A DNA stretch of 7,566 nucleotides from Candidatus Magasanikbacteria bacterium CG10_big_fil_rev_8_21_14_0_10_36_16 (GCA_002773185.1 PFBU01000043.1:1-7566); one strand, 5' to 3'. Numbered from the stretch's first letter, positions 1-5,676 are shown. Numbers and translations: made by a program. Notes: generated by a model from the letters alone, not told the origin.

Positions 1-2
1 GG

Positions 3-44
3 GACACAAACCCCAACACGGCGATACGCGGATCTCGCTTGTAA
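3..44 (+). CDS. Possible C-terminal tail of a rightward gene (partial)
   Basis: From base 3 an open frame encodes 14 codons (DTNPNTAIRGSRL, then TAA at 42-44). It stops exactly at the foot of the hairpin at 43-70, which is where a rightward gene would be expected to end. The stretch is clearly richer in G and C than the DNA after it, as coding DNA often is in AT-rich genomes. The tail is too short to identify and no domain can be named. It could equally be non-coding. The call rests only on the stop-codon and terminator arrangement. Confidence 0.25.
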   Translation, partial: DTNPNTAIRGSRL

Positions 45-70
45 AAGCATACCATATTTGGTATGCTTTT
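43..70. terminator. Bidirectional intrinsic terminator
   Basis: A perfect 11-bp stem (aaaagcatacc / ggtatgctttt) with a 6-base loop lies two bases beyond the TAA of the leftward 125-residue gene. The A-run on one arm and T-run on the other give a short U-tract in either direction. It probably ends that gene, and possibly also a rightward gene stopping at 44. The T-tract is short (four T), so efficiency is uncertain. Confidence 0.7.
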
Positions 71-71
71 A

Positions 72-449
72 TTATACGAACATGTATTTATCTAAATAAC
101 CAAGATTTGCTGCTTTATTAATATAATTAAGAAGTACACGTTTTTTATCGATATTTTGTCTTTCAAAGGCTTCTGGATAGCGTCCAGAAATAACAGAAAT
201 AGTATAAATACTTAACCAATCAGCATCCTTTAACCTATCGCATATTTTAGAAACCATATCAGGATCTGCATCAAGTGACCCTTCTCCCAAACTAACAATA
301 ACTAATTGCGAAAAACCTTTGTTTATTAAATCTTCTACTTCCTCAAAAGTAACAACTTCATTTCTTAATATTTCCATAACTTTTGATCTGTTTTCTTTAC
401 TAGATTTAGAACGATCCATTTGTTGAAAAATATCTTCTCTTTCAGGCAT
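72..449 (-). CDS. Hypothetical soluble protein, 125 aa
   Basis: A complete leftward frame runs from ATG (449-447) to TAA (74-72). I do not recognise the family. The protein has a charged, polar N-terminal 25 residues, then an alternating helix/strand pattern with a hydrophobic strand SQLVIVSLGEG near residues 47-57 and a helical C-terminus rich in K, N and Y. There is no signal peptide, membrane segment or obvious catalytic motif, so it is probably cytoplasmic. A second ATG lies at codon 11. No Shine-Dalgarno sequence precedes either ATG, but a perfect TATAAT (466-461) lies 11 bases before the first, which favours that start. The gene is separated from uvrB by a repeat-rich gap containing a terminator, so it is probably its own transcription unit, and a hairpin terminator follows its stop. 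Coding is likely from length, codon pattern and framing signals. Confidence 0.7.
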   Translation of the reverse strand: MPEREDIFQQMDRSKSSKENRSKVMEILRNEVVTFEEVEDLINKGFSQLVIVSLGEGSLDADPDMVSKICDRLKDADWLSIYTISVISGRYPEAFERQNIDKKRVLLNYINKAANLGYLDKYMFV

Positions 450-460
450 AAAATTAAATA

Positions 461-489
461 ATTATATTAATTAAACCTAACTATTAAAA
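461..489 (-). promoter_or_regulatory. Putative promoter of the 125-aa gene
   Basis: On the minus strand a perfect TATAAT occupies 466-461. A poor -35 candidate (ttttaa, 489-484, 3 of 6 matches) lies 17 bases upstream. The expected transcript start, near 454, would leave a leader of only about five bases. The DNA is very AT-rich, so a chance match is possible. Confidence 0.4.
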
Positions 490-495
490 GATAAC

Positions 496-534
<39 letters not shown>

Positions 535-542
535 CTACTTAC

Positions 543-551
543 TGTGGATAA
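543..551 (-). promoter_or_regulatory. Perfect DnaA-box sequence (TTATCCACA)
   Basis: The minus strand reads TTATCCACA, identical to the classical high-affinity DnaA box. It lies eight bases from the AT-rich TAAA tract and three bases from the terminator at 554-584. A one-mismatch copy (TTATCCCCA) occurs on the plus strand at 772-780, inside the uvrB 3' end. One isolated nonamer can occur by chance, and no dnaA or dnaN gene is nearby. Confidence 0.4.
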
Positions 552-553
552 CT

Positions 554-584
554 AAAAAACCAAGTGATTTTAGCTCGGTTTTTT
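554..584 (-). terminator. Intrinsic terminator, probably for uvrB transcripts
   Basis: Read leftwards, aaaaaaccgag pairs with cttggtttttt across a 9-base loop. This gives an 11-bp stem (one G-U wobble in RNA) ending in six T, the classical rho-independent form. It lies about 160 bases beyond the uvrB stop and before the 125-residue gene, so it should separate the two transcription units. The mirror-image A/T arms could also work rightwards, but with an A-C mismatch in the stem. Confidence 0.7.
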
Positions 585-609
585 ATGTAAAAATTGTTCA
601 AAAAATATA

Positions 610-672
610 AGGAGTGGTGAACGTCAGTTCGCCCTATCTACTAAACTTGGCGAACTGACGTTCGCCACTCCT
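610..672. repeat. Double palindrome (two inverted hairpin units, REP-pair-like)
   Basis: Arms 610-633 and 649-672 are reverse complements over 24 bases, except for one G-U-compatible mismatch, and enclose a 15-base loop. Each arm is itself a hairpin: ggcgaac-tgac-gttcgcc at 649-666 is a perfect 7-bp stem with a 4-base loop, and 616-633 is the same unit with one wobble. Each unit is preceded on its own strand by GGAGT. The DNA can therefore fold as one long stem or as two short hairpins. Two inverted palindromic units with a conserved tetranucleotide at the foot resemble REP/BIME elements. Read leftwards it is followed by a run of six T, so it may also help terminate uvrB transcripts. Confidence 0.8.
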
Positions 673-689
673 ATTTCAAATTAAAAACC

Positions 690-745
690 ACAATGGGACA
701 ATATGACAATACGACAATACGACAATGTAACAATATAACAATTTT
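690..745. repeat. Seven-unit 8-bp tandem array (ACAATAYG)
   Basis: Seven consecutive 8-base units each begin ACAAT: acaatggg, acaatatg, acaatacg, acaatacg, acaatgta, acaatata, acaatttt. The phase is kept perfectly; only the last three bases vary. The last unit overlaps the uvrB stop codon (746-744). The array is iteron-like in form but has no replication gene beside it. Confidence 0.9.
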
Positions 746-2981
746 ATTTCTTCAACTTACTAGACTTTTTATTATCCCCAGTCTTCTCTCTCGCCTTCAA
801 CTCCCTCACTTCATCCCTCAAAATCGCAGCAAGCTCAAATTCCAATTTAGTCGCCGCTTCCCGCATCTTAAATTCTTTTTCTTTGATAATCTCTTTGAGA
901 GGTCTAGCATCACCCATAATATCTAGATTCAAAATACTACCACCTCTACGATTTATTTTTGTTTTAGTATTTTTGACACTAGTACTAGTCAACCCAAATT
1001 CTTCTAGAATATTACGAATATTTTTCTCAATAGTTTTTGGAGTGATATTATGTTCTTTGTTGTAAGTCAGCTGAATCAGACGACGTCTCTTGGTCTCAGA
1101 AACAGCCTTATCAATCGATTTGGTCATCTCATCGGCATACATTACTACTTGACCATTGACATTGCGAGCAGCCCGACCAATCGTCTGCACTAGACTAGTC
1201 TCATTACGAAGGAAACCTTCTTTATCAGCATCAAGAATTGCCACAAGTGAGACTTCTGGAATATCCAAGCCCTCACGAAGCAAATTGACACCGACTATGA
1301 CGTCTATTTCACCTTTACGCAGTTTGGTAATAATATCAATACGCTCTATAGTCTTGATATCACTATGCAAATATTCTACTTTTATTTTTTGTTCTTTGAG
1401 ATAGTCTGACAAATCTTCAGCCATACGTTTGGTCAGTGTCGTAACCAAAGCACGTTCTCCTTTCTTAACTCTATCTTGAATACGCTCGATGACGTCATCA
1501 ATTTGAGACCGAGAAACTCCTCCCCTCGTAGGGGAGGTTGGGTGGGGTTCATCGTGAGATACAACGTTTTTATTCTCTTGCAGACCCCCTCTAACTCCCC
1601 CTAGTAGGGGGAGAACCTTACCACCGGTAACTGGACAAATAACAATTTCAGGATCAATAAGACCAGTCGGACGGACAATTTGTTCGACGACTTGACCACT
1701 TTGTTCAATCTCAAAAACAGAAGGTGTAGCTGACACAAAAATAGTTTTTTGGATTCTTTGACTAAACTCTTCAAACATCAAAGGACGATTGTCTAGTGCA
1801 CTTGGCAAGCGAAAACCATGCTCTACTAGATTTTCTTTACGAGCACGGTCGCCGGCATACATACCACGAATTTGTGGAAGAGTGACATGTGACTCGTCTA
1901 TAATAGTGAGAAAGCCCTTGTTTTTGGCAACATCAACACCTCTCCTATTAAGAGAGGTCGACTGGGACGACGCAGTCCCAGCGGGTGAGGTTCCGGCTGC
2001 ATATTTGAAATAATCTATGAGAGTAAAAGCTGGCTCCCCTTCTTTGCGTCCATCAAAATGACGAGAATAATTTTCAATACCATTACAATAACCAACTTCT
2101 TTGATCATTTCCAAATCATATTTTACTTTGCGTTTCAATCTTTCATATTCAAGAGCTTTGCCTTGTTTTTTGAAAGTCGCAAGTCTATCTTCCAATTCAC
2201 TTGAAATAGTTTGAAAAGCCTGATTTTGTTCAGCTTCGTTTATCACATAATGTTTGGCTGGAAAAAACCAAGCATCATTACTATTCGCTTTCACATTGCG
2301 CGTGATTGGATCCACAATTTCTATCAAATCTATCTTGTCGCTAATCTCAAAACGATAAATAAGCTCTTCGTTGACAGGCATAATCTCAAAAACTTGTCCA
2401 CGCATACGAAACTGTCCGCGCTTTAGCTCGGTGTCATTGCGGTCAAACTGCATAGAAATAAGTTTCTCAAGCATACCTCGTCTATCTAGATTTTGTCCGA
2501 CTTCCAAATGCAAAACAGTCTTTTCATAATCTAGTGGATTACCAAGATTGTAAATAGCCGACACTGAAGCGACGACAATCACGTCGTTGCGAGTAATCAA
2601 AGCTTGAGTACAAGCATGACGAAGCCTATCTATTTCTTCATTTATCTGCGCTTCCTTTTCTATATAAGTATCACTGCCCGGCATGTAGGCTTCCGGCTGG
2701 TAGTAATCATAATATGACACAAAATATTCTACCGCGTTGTCGGGAAAAAATTCACGAAATTCATTACAAAGCTGAGCTGCCAAAGTCTTGTTGTGGGCAA
2801 TCACGAGTGTCGGCATCTGAACTTTTTCAATCACGTTGGCGACGGTGAAAGTCTTACCAGAACCAGTCACACCAAGCAAAGTCTGATTTTTGTATTCTTT
2901 GCCCAAACCTAAAACAAGTTCTTTGATAGCTTCAGGCTGAGAGCCAGCGGGTTTGTAGGAGGATTTTAGTTTGAAACTCAT
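744..2981 (-). CDS. uvrB: UvrABC excision nuclease subunit B, with two in-frame insertions
   Basis: UvrB is the damage-verifying helicase-like subunit of nucleotide excision repair: it is loaded on DNA by UvrA, then recruits UvrC for incision. Diagnostic features are the Walker A motif GVTGSGKT (residues 37-44), the beta-hairpin region YYDYYQPEAY (90-99), the Walker B motif DESH (362-365), TLTKRMAEDLSDYL (515-528), LLREGLDIPEV (567-577), motif VI QTIGRAARN (599-607) and a C-terminal UVR domain (about 695-729) that contacts UvrC. At 745 residues it is about 70 longer than usual. The excess is two foreign segments, about residues 326-356 and 454-492, encoded by palindromic elements; both leave the frame open and all motifs intact, so the protein is probably functional. 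The start is ATG at 2981, giving the typical UvrB N-terminus with no Shine-Dalgarno sequence. It lies 65 bp downstream of the repeat-protein gene and may be co-transcribed with it. Confidence 0.97.
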   Translation of the reverse strand: MSFKLKSSYKPAGSQPEAIKELVLGLGKEYKNQTLLGVTGSGKTFTVANVIEKVQMPTLVIAHNKTLAAQLCNEFREFFPDNAVEYFVSYYDYYQPEAYMPGSDTYIEKEAQINEEIDRLRHACTQALITRNDVIVVASVSAIYNLGNPLDYEKTVLHLEVGQNLDRRGMLEKLISMQFDRNDTELKRGQFRMRGQVFEIMPVNEELIYRFEISDKIDLIEIVDPITRNVKANSNDAWFFPAKHYVINEAEQNQAFQTISSELEDRLATFKKQGKALEYERLKRKVKYDLEMIKEVGYCNGIENYSRHFDGRKEGEPAFTLIDYFKYAAGTSPAGTASSQSTSLNRRGVDVAKNKGFLTIIDESHVTLPQIRGMYAGDRARKENLVEHGFRLPSALDNRPLMFEEFSQRIQKTIFVSATPSVFEIEQSGQVVEQIVRPTGLIDPEIVICPVTGGKVLPLLGGVRGGLQENKNVVSHDEPHPTSPTRGGVSRSQIDDVIERIQDRVKKGERALVTTLTKRMAEDLSDYLKEQKIKVEYLHSDIKTIERIDIITKLRKGEIDVIVGVNLLREGLDIPEVSLVAILDADKEGFLRNETSLVQTIGRAARNVNGQVVMYADEMTKSIDKAVSETKRRRLIQLTYNKEHNITPKTIEKNIRNILEEFGLTSTSVKNTKTKINRRGGSILNLDIMGDARPLKEIIKEKEFKMREAATKLEFELAAILRDEVRELKAREKTGDNKKSSKLKK
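1506..1622. repeat. Palindromic element inserted in frame in uvrB (C-terminal site)
   Basis: About 117 bases encode an extra 39 residues (roughly 454-492) exactly where UvrB normally runs from its RPVEG-like turn straight into QIDDL. The core, 1519-1613, has two perfect 7-bp hairpins at its ends: cctcccc/ggggagg at 1519-1537 and ctccccc/gggggag at 1595-1613. The two ends also match each other in inverted orientation over about 30 bases, at roughly two thirds identity, including a ttrgrkgggg-type stretch inside each hairpin. The insert is visibly richer in G and C than the flanks. The encoded peptide is rich in G, P, T and S (GGVRGG, HPTSPTRGG), as in palindromic elements of CPR and other genomes that are read through in frame. 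Exact edges are uncertain by a few codons. Confidence 0.85.
1914..2006. repeat. Palindromic element inserted in frame in uvrB (central site)
   Basis: About 93 bases encode about 31 extra residues (326-356) between the conserved LIDYF and the IDESH Walker B segment, where UvrB normally has only a couple of residues. Two adjacent hairpins mark it: acctctc/gagaggt (1938-1958) and ctgggac/gtcccag (1962-1981), each a perfect 7-bp stem. The encoded peptide (AAGTSPAGTASSQSTS and onward) is small, polar and low-complexity. Its sequence differs from the other uvrB insert, so it is probably a different element family or subtype. Borders are inferred from comparison with remembered UvrB sequence. Confidence 0.8.
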
Positions 2982-2993
2982 AAAATAAATTGA

Positions 2994-3319
2994 TTACTTT
3001 TTTTGACCAAGAAATTCATCCCAGCCTTCCCACTCTGGCAAGTTCCTTATACAGCAGGCCAACCTTTTGAAGGAGTCATATTTTGATATTTCTTAGAAGA
3101 TTTTACACCGACTTTCCTTATAGCTAATTTTAATTCTTCATATATCCATTCTTTTTTGGGTTCTCTATCAAGAAATTTATCCCAACCTTCCCACTCTGGC
3201 ATTTTTTGAATAGTCTGATAAAATGGCCAACCATATGAGGAATACTTATTGGCATACTGATGAGAAGTCGTGATACCAATTTTTTTAACAACTTCCTTTA
3301 ATTCTTCATATTTCCACAC
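2994..3319 (-). pseudogene. Tandem-repeat protein, last repeat frameshifted
   Basis: The intact frame is GTG (3319) to TAA (3049-3047), 90 aa. It holds one full and one partial copy of a module of about 55 residues: W-x-YEELK, then KIGITTS or KVGVKSS, a Y, GWP, PEWEGWDKFL. The pattern resembles the phage-integrase repeat unit (PHINT_rpt) found in tandem in some integrases and phage-type proteins; this match is from memory. The second copy stops two codons after GWPA, but IRNLPEWEGWDEFLGQKK continues in another frame to a TAA at 2996-2994. Comparison with copy 1 indicates a 7-base deletion. The gene overlaps the upstream frame by 22 bases. Its only start is a GTG, and it may instead be reached by -1 frameshifting from the upstream gene. 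It could be a decayed tail or a shortened but working one. Confidence 0.6.
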
Positions 3320-4065
3320 TTTCCTTTCTTTTTTTCTTTAGGATCAAACATTTCTGTATTTTTCTTCGTGAGAACAAACAAAACAGCTTCTTTCATTTTT
3401 TGTTTATATTCTTCTTCATTACCCGGATAATTTATTTTTTCTACAATTATACTTTCATCTAAGTCCAACTCATCCACATTTAAATCCGATAAATAATCAA
3501 TAATATCTTTTTCTATTACCCCAAATTTATCATTTTGGTCAAAATCTCTAAATCCATGCACTATCCTCGTTGCGTGTCCTTCTTCATTGTTCACAAAAAT
3601 TAATTTTTTCTTTTCTGGAATAACAAAAATTTGATATCCTCTACTTCTAAACATATTTTTATCAAGTTTACCAGTTTCCACACTATACTCTATGCCTAAG
3701 TCTGACAAAACTTCCATCAAATATCTTGTTCTTGGTATTATTTTCTTTTCTTCCAGTTCTTCACCACTACCTGTCAAAATTTCACCCCCTCGTGATGGTA
3801 TGATAACTTTGTCAACATTTATTACATCTGTCGGTAAAATACTTTTTACACCAGTTTTTACTTCTTTTTCCAATAAAGAATTAGAATATTCTTTAAATTT
3901 GAATTGCAAACCTCCCTTTACACGCACTAAAAATTCTTCGGCATCCAAAATTTCTACTAATTCTTGTAAACGAAGACCAGGTCTATTGCTTAATAATTGA
4001 AAAATTTTCTTTTCCAACTCTTGTCTTCTAGCTATTTGCTCTCTAGACAATTCTTGTTCCGACAT
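3298..4065 (-). CDS. Unrecognised protein, 255 aa, probable body of a frameshifted fusion
   Basis: I chose ATG at 4065 (MSEQELSREQ). An eight-codon extension to a TTG at 4089 is possible but runs into the repeat array. There is no Shine-Dalgarno sequence. Residues 1-60 are charged and helical, with a segment (15-50) that could be a winged-helix or similar DNA-binding fold. A short G/S-rich linker lies near 92-103. A more conserved-looking core at about 112-175 includes RSRGYQIFVIPEKKK and NNEEGHATRIVHGF, followed by an acidic stretch (190-208). No catalytic signature or membrane segment is evident. The C-terminus (DPKEKKKGKCGNMKN) contains a slippery heptamer leading into the overlapping repeat protein; the -1 product would be about 339 aa. 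A role in DNA binding is inferred only from the integrase-like repeats and is weak. Confidence 0.75.
   Translation of the reverse strand: MSEQELSREQIARRQELEKKIFQLLSNRPGLRLQELVEILDAEEFLVRVKGGLQFKFKEYSNSLLEKEVKTGVKSILPTDVINVDKVIIPSRGGEILTGSGEELEEKKIIPRTRYLMEVLSDLGIEYSVETGKLDKNMFRSRGYQIFVIPEKKKLIFVNNEEGHATRIVHGFRDFDQNDKFGVIEKDIIDYLSDLNVDELDLDESIIVEKINYPGNEEEYKQKMKEAVLFVLTKKNTEMFDPKEKKKGKCGNMKN
3328..3334 (-). promoter_or_regulatory. Candidate -1 frameshift site A AAA AAG
   Basis: Codons 244-246 of the 255-residue frame are GAA AAA AAG, so the heptamer A AAA AAG sits in the phase required for -1 slippage, as in dnaX. After slippage the ribosome reads GAA AGG AAA GTG TGG, which is the frame of the downstream repeat protein and is open from there. 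The zero frame ends nine codons later. No strong downstream hairpin and no good upstream Shine-Dalgarno-like stimulator is apparent. A missing A in a homopolymer (A7 instead of A8), by mutation or sequencing error, explains the same data. Confidence 0.5.
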
Positions 4066-4089
4066 ATTATTTAAATTAAAAATTTTCAA

Positions 4090-4135
4090 GCCTTTTTAAG
4101 CTTTTTAAGCATCTCCAGCCTTTCAGGCCTTTTTA
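4090..4135. repeat. Five-unit 9-bp degenerate array (GCCTTTTAA type)
   Basis: Units are gcctttttaa, gctttttaa, gcatctcca, gcctttcag and gccttttta, each starting GC at 9-10-base spacing. The last overlaps the stop codon of the metallo-beta-lactamase gene (4135-4133). The array fills most of the 67-bp gap before the 255-residue gene and shares its GCYTT-plus-four-bases grammar with the array at 5602-5640. Confidence 0.7.
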
Positions 4136-5485
4136 TACCTTCACTACCTCATCATACTTCGCAATATGAGCTTCTTTTTTTAATTCACTTTTTATTTTAT
4201 CTGCAAAAGTAGTCAAAGCATCGTCTTCACCATGAACACAAAAAATTTTTTTGACTTTTTTACAAGTGCCAAGCCAATTCAACAATTTTGATTGATCACC
4301 ATGAGCTGACAAAGCACCAATGGCTTTTATTTCACACCTAACATCAACATCTGTACCCATTACTTTGACATGTTTTTGACCTTCAAAAATTTTTCTACCC
4401 AAAGTACCATAAGCCTGATAACCAACGATAATAAGTGTGGAATTAGGATCTGACAAATACCTAAGAGCATGATGTAATATTCTACCACCATTCATCATAC
4501 CAGCGCCAGCAATCACCATTTTGGGACCTGGAGTATGATTTATTTTCATAGAATCTCTCTTACTATAGGTAACTTGAAGCTGAGGGAAATCCAAGAAATC
4601 ATCACCTGCCAAATGTAATTTTTGGGCTTCAGCATCATAATATTCTGGATACTTTTTATAAACCTTGGTAGCATCAATAGCCAAAGGACTATCCAAAAAG
4701 ATTGGAACTTTTGGTAAAGTATGATCATACTCACTAAGTTCGTTCAATTCATAAAGAAATTCTTGAGTACGTTCTAGCGAAAAAGCTGGAACCATGATTG
4801 TACCCCCACGTTTGACAGCATTGATTATCAAATCAGATATAATACTTTTTCTGACTACTACACCTTCGTGAATACGATTACCATAAGTAGATTCACAAAT
4901 TACATAGTCCACATCTAGACTGAGATTTTCAGTATCTTGCAAAATTGGCACATTTTCATTGCCAATATCTCCAGAAAAAGCAAATTTTTTACCATCAACC
5001 GTAATTTCTATGAAAGCTGAACCAAAAATATGCCCAGCATCTTTCCAAACTGCTTTGACGCCATTGCCAAGATCCAATTCCTCATGATAATTCAATCCAT
5101 GACAAAGTGCTTGAGCTTCAGCTACATCTGTCTCATCATACAAAACAGGATAACCAAATTTACGATTATCATAAGACATAATATTGTAAGCATCATACCA
5201 AATTAGAGGCATCAAATCTTTTGTGCCTTTGGTCGCATAAATTTTGCCACCATAACCATCTCTGACAAGTTTGGGAATACGCCCAATATGATCTAAATGA
5301 GCGTGAGTAACAAGCAAAACATCAATTTCTTTTGGGTCAAAAGGAAAAGAATCATGATTGAGCCCTTCGTTGAAATCTCCACCCTGAAACATACCACAAT
5401 CAATAAGAATCTTCATCTTGCCAGTATCTAGAAGATGACAAGAGCCAGTAACCTCTCTATCTGCTCCACTAAAGTGTATATTCAT
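4133..5485 (-). CDS. Beta-CASP metallo-beta-lactamase ribonuclease (YSH1/CPSF73-like)
   Basis: This 450-residue protein matches the family of MBL-fold RNA-processing nucleases (COG1236 type), which cleave or trim RNA in the cytoplasm using two zinc ions. MBL motifs are visible in order: D29 (LIDCG), HAHLDH at 61-66, H152 (DAGHIFGS) and D173 (SGDIG). The beta-CASP domain follows, about 190-390: motif A E198 (CESTYGNR), PAFSLERTQE at 233-242, motif B H338/H339 (GGRILHHAL), and motif C H395 (SAHGD). A final metal-ligand-like H418 (VHGE) closes the protein. All key residues are present and the length is normal, so it should be active. The start is ATG at 5485; the N-terminus MNIHFSGADREVTGS is typical. 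A TATAAA six bases before the ATG suggests a leaderless or nearly leaderless transcript. It is the first gene of the leftward group. Exact substrate (mRNA decay or rRNA processing) cannot be told from sequence. Confidence 0.93.
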   Translation of the reverse strand: MNIHFSGADREVTGSCHLLDTGKMKILIDCGMFQGGDFNEGLNHDSFPFDPKEIDVLLVTHAHLDHIGRIPKLVRDGYGGKIYATKGTKDLMPLIWYDAYNIMSYDNRKFGYPVLYDETDVAEAQALCHGLNYHEELDLGNGVKAVWKDAGHIFGSAFIEITVDGKKFAFSGDIGNENVPILQDTENLSLDVDYVICESTYGNRIHEGVVVRKSIISDLIINAVKRGGTIMVPAFSLERTQEFLYELNELSEYDHTLPKVPIFLDSPLAIDATKVYKKYPEYYDAEAQKLHLAGDDFLDFPQLQVTYSKRDSMKINHTPGPKMVIAGAGMMNGGRILHHALRYLSDPNSTLIIVGYQAYGTLGRKIFEGQKHVKVMGTDVDVRCEIKAIGALSAHGDQSKLLNWLGTCKKVKKIFCVHGEDDALTTFADKIKSELKKEAHIAKYDEVVKV

Positions 5486-5555
5486 AAAATTTTTATACTT
5501 AAAATATTATTTTTAAAAAAATATTGCTTTAAAACATTATCTAGTTATACAAAGT

Positions 5556-5640
5556 GCTTACAAAGCTCACCAGGCTTATGAGGCTTACAAAAAACAAAAA
5601 AGCCTTGTAAGCTTTGTAAGCCCTGTAGGCCTTGTAAGCT
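5556..5640. repeat. Facing 9-bp repeat arrays forming an imperfect hairpin
   Basis: Four units on the left (gcttacaaa, gctcaccag, gcttatgag, gcttacaaa; 5556-5591) face four on the right (gccttgtaa, gctttgtaa, gccctgtag, gccttgtaa; 5602-5637) plus a final gct. The right side is roughly the reverse complement of the left (27 of 36 positions), separated by an A-rich spacer of about ten bases. The array lies in the divergent region between the ribonuclease gene and the membrane-protein gene and could form a cruciform. It is not placed as a terminator for either gene. Confidence 0.8.
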
Positions 5641-5643
5641 ACA

Positions 5644-5663
5644 TGATATAATATATTGTATCA
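5644..5663. promoter_or_regulatory. 20-bp near-perfect palindrome, possible operator
   Basis: The sequence tgatataatatattgtatca is its own reverse complement apart from one symmetric mismatch pair. It sits just upstream of the rightward promoter (-35 at 5677), where a dimeric regulator could bind. It also contains TATAAT (5647-5652), but no -35 is suitably spaced. AT-rich palindromes arise easily by chance, so a regulator site is only a possibility. Confidence 0.35.
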
Positions 5664-5676
5664 AAATAAAACATAC

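Noticed and set aside
1..42. End of a tRNA or rRNA gene
   Set aside because: The bases are GC-rich, but no CCA end, T-arm motif or familiar rRNA terminal sequence is visible on either strand.
693..926. Rightward open frame of 77 codons at the uvrB 3' end
   Set aside because: It is made of the 8-bp array plus antisense uvrB; the peptide is low-complexity and has no independent support.
883..2426. Several rightward open frames of 60-82 codons across uvrB
   Set aside because: All are antisense to the clearly real uvrB frame, with no start signals or family resemblance of their own.
3692..4000. Rightward 102-codon frame
   Set aside because: Antisense to the 255-residue gene, S/K/F-rich and without promoter or start signal.
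4065..4089. Upstream TTG start of the 255-residue gene
   Set aside because: The TTG start lies at the edge of the repeat array and adds only MKIFNLNN; the ATG at 4065 is the simpler choice.
5556..5640. CRISPR array
   Set aside because: Units are 9 bases with no unique spacers of 25-40 bases, and no cas gene is present.
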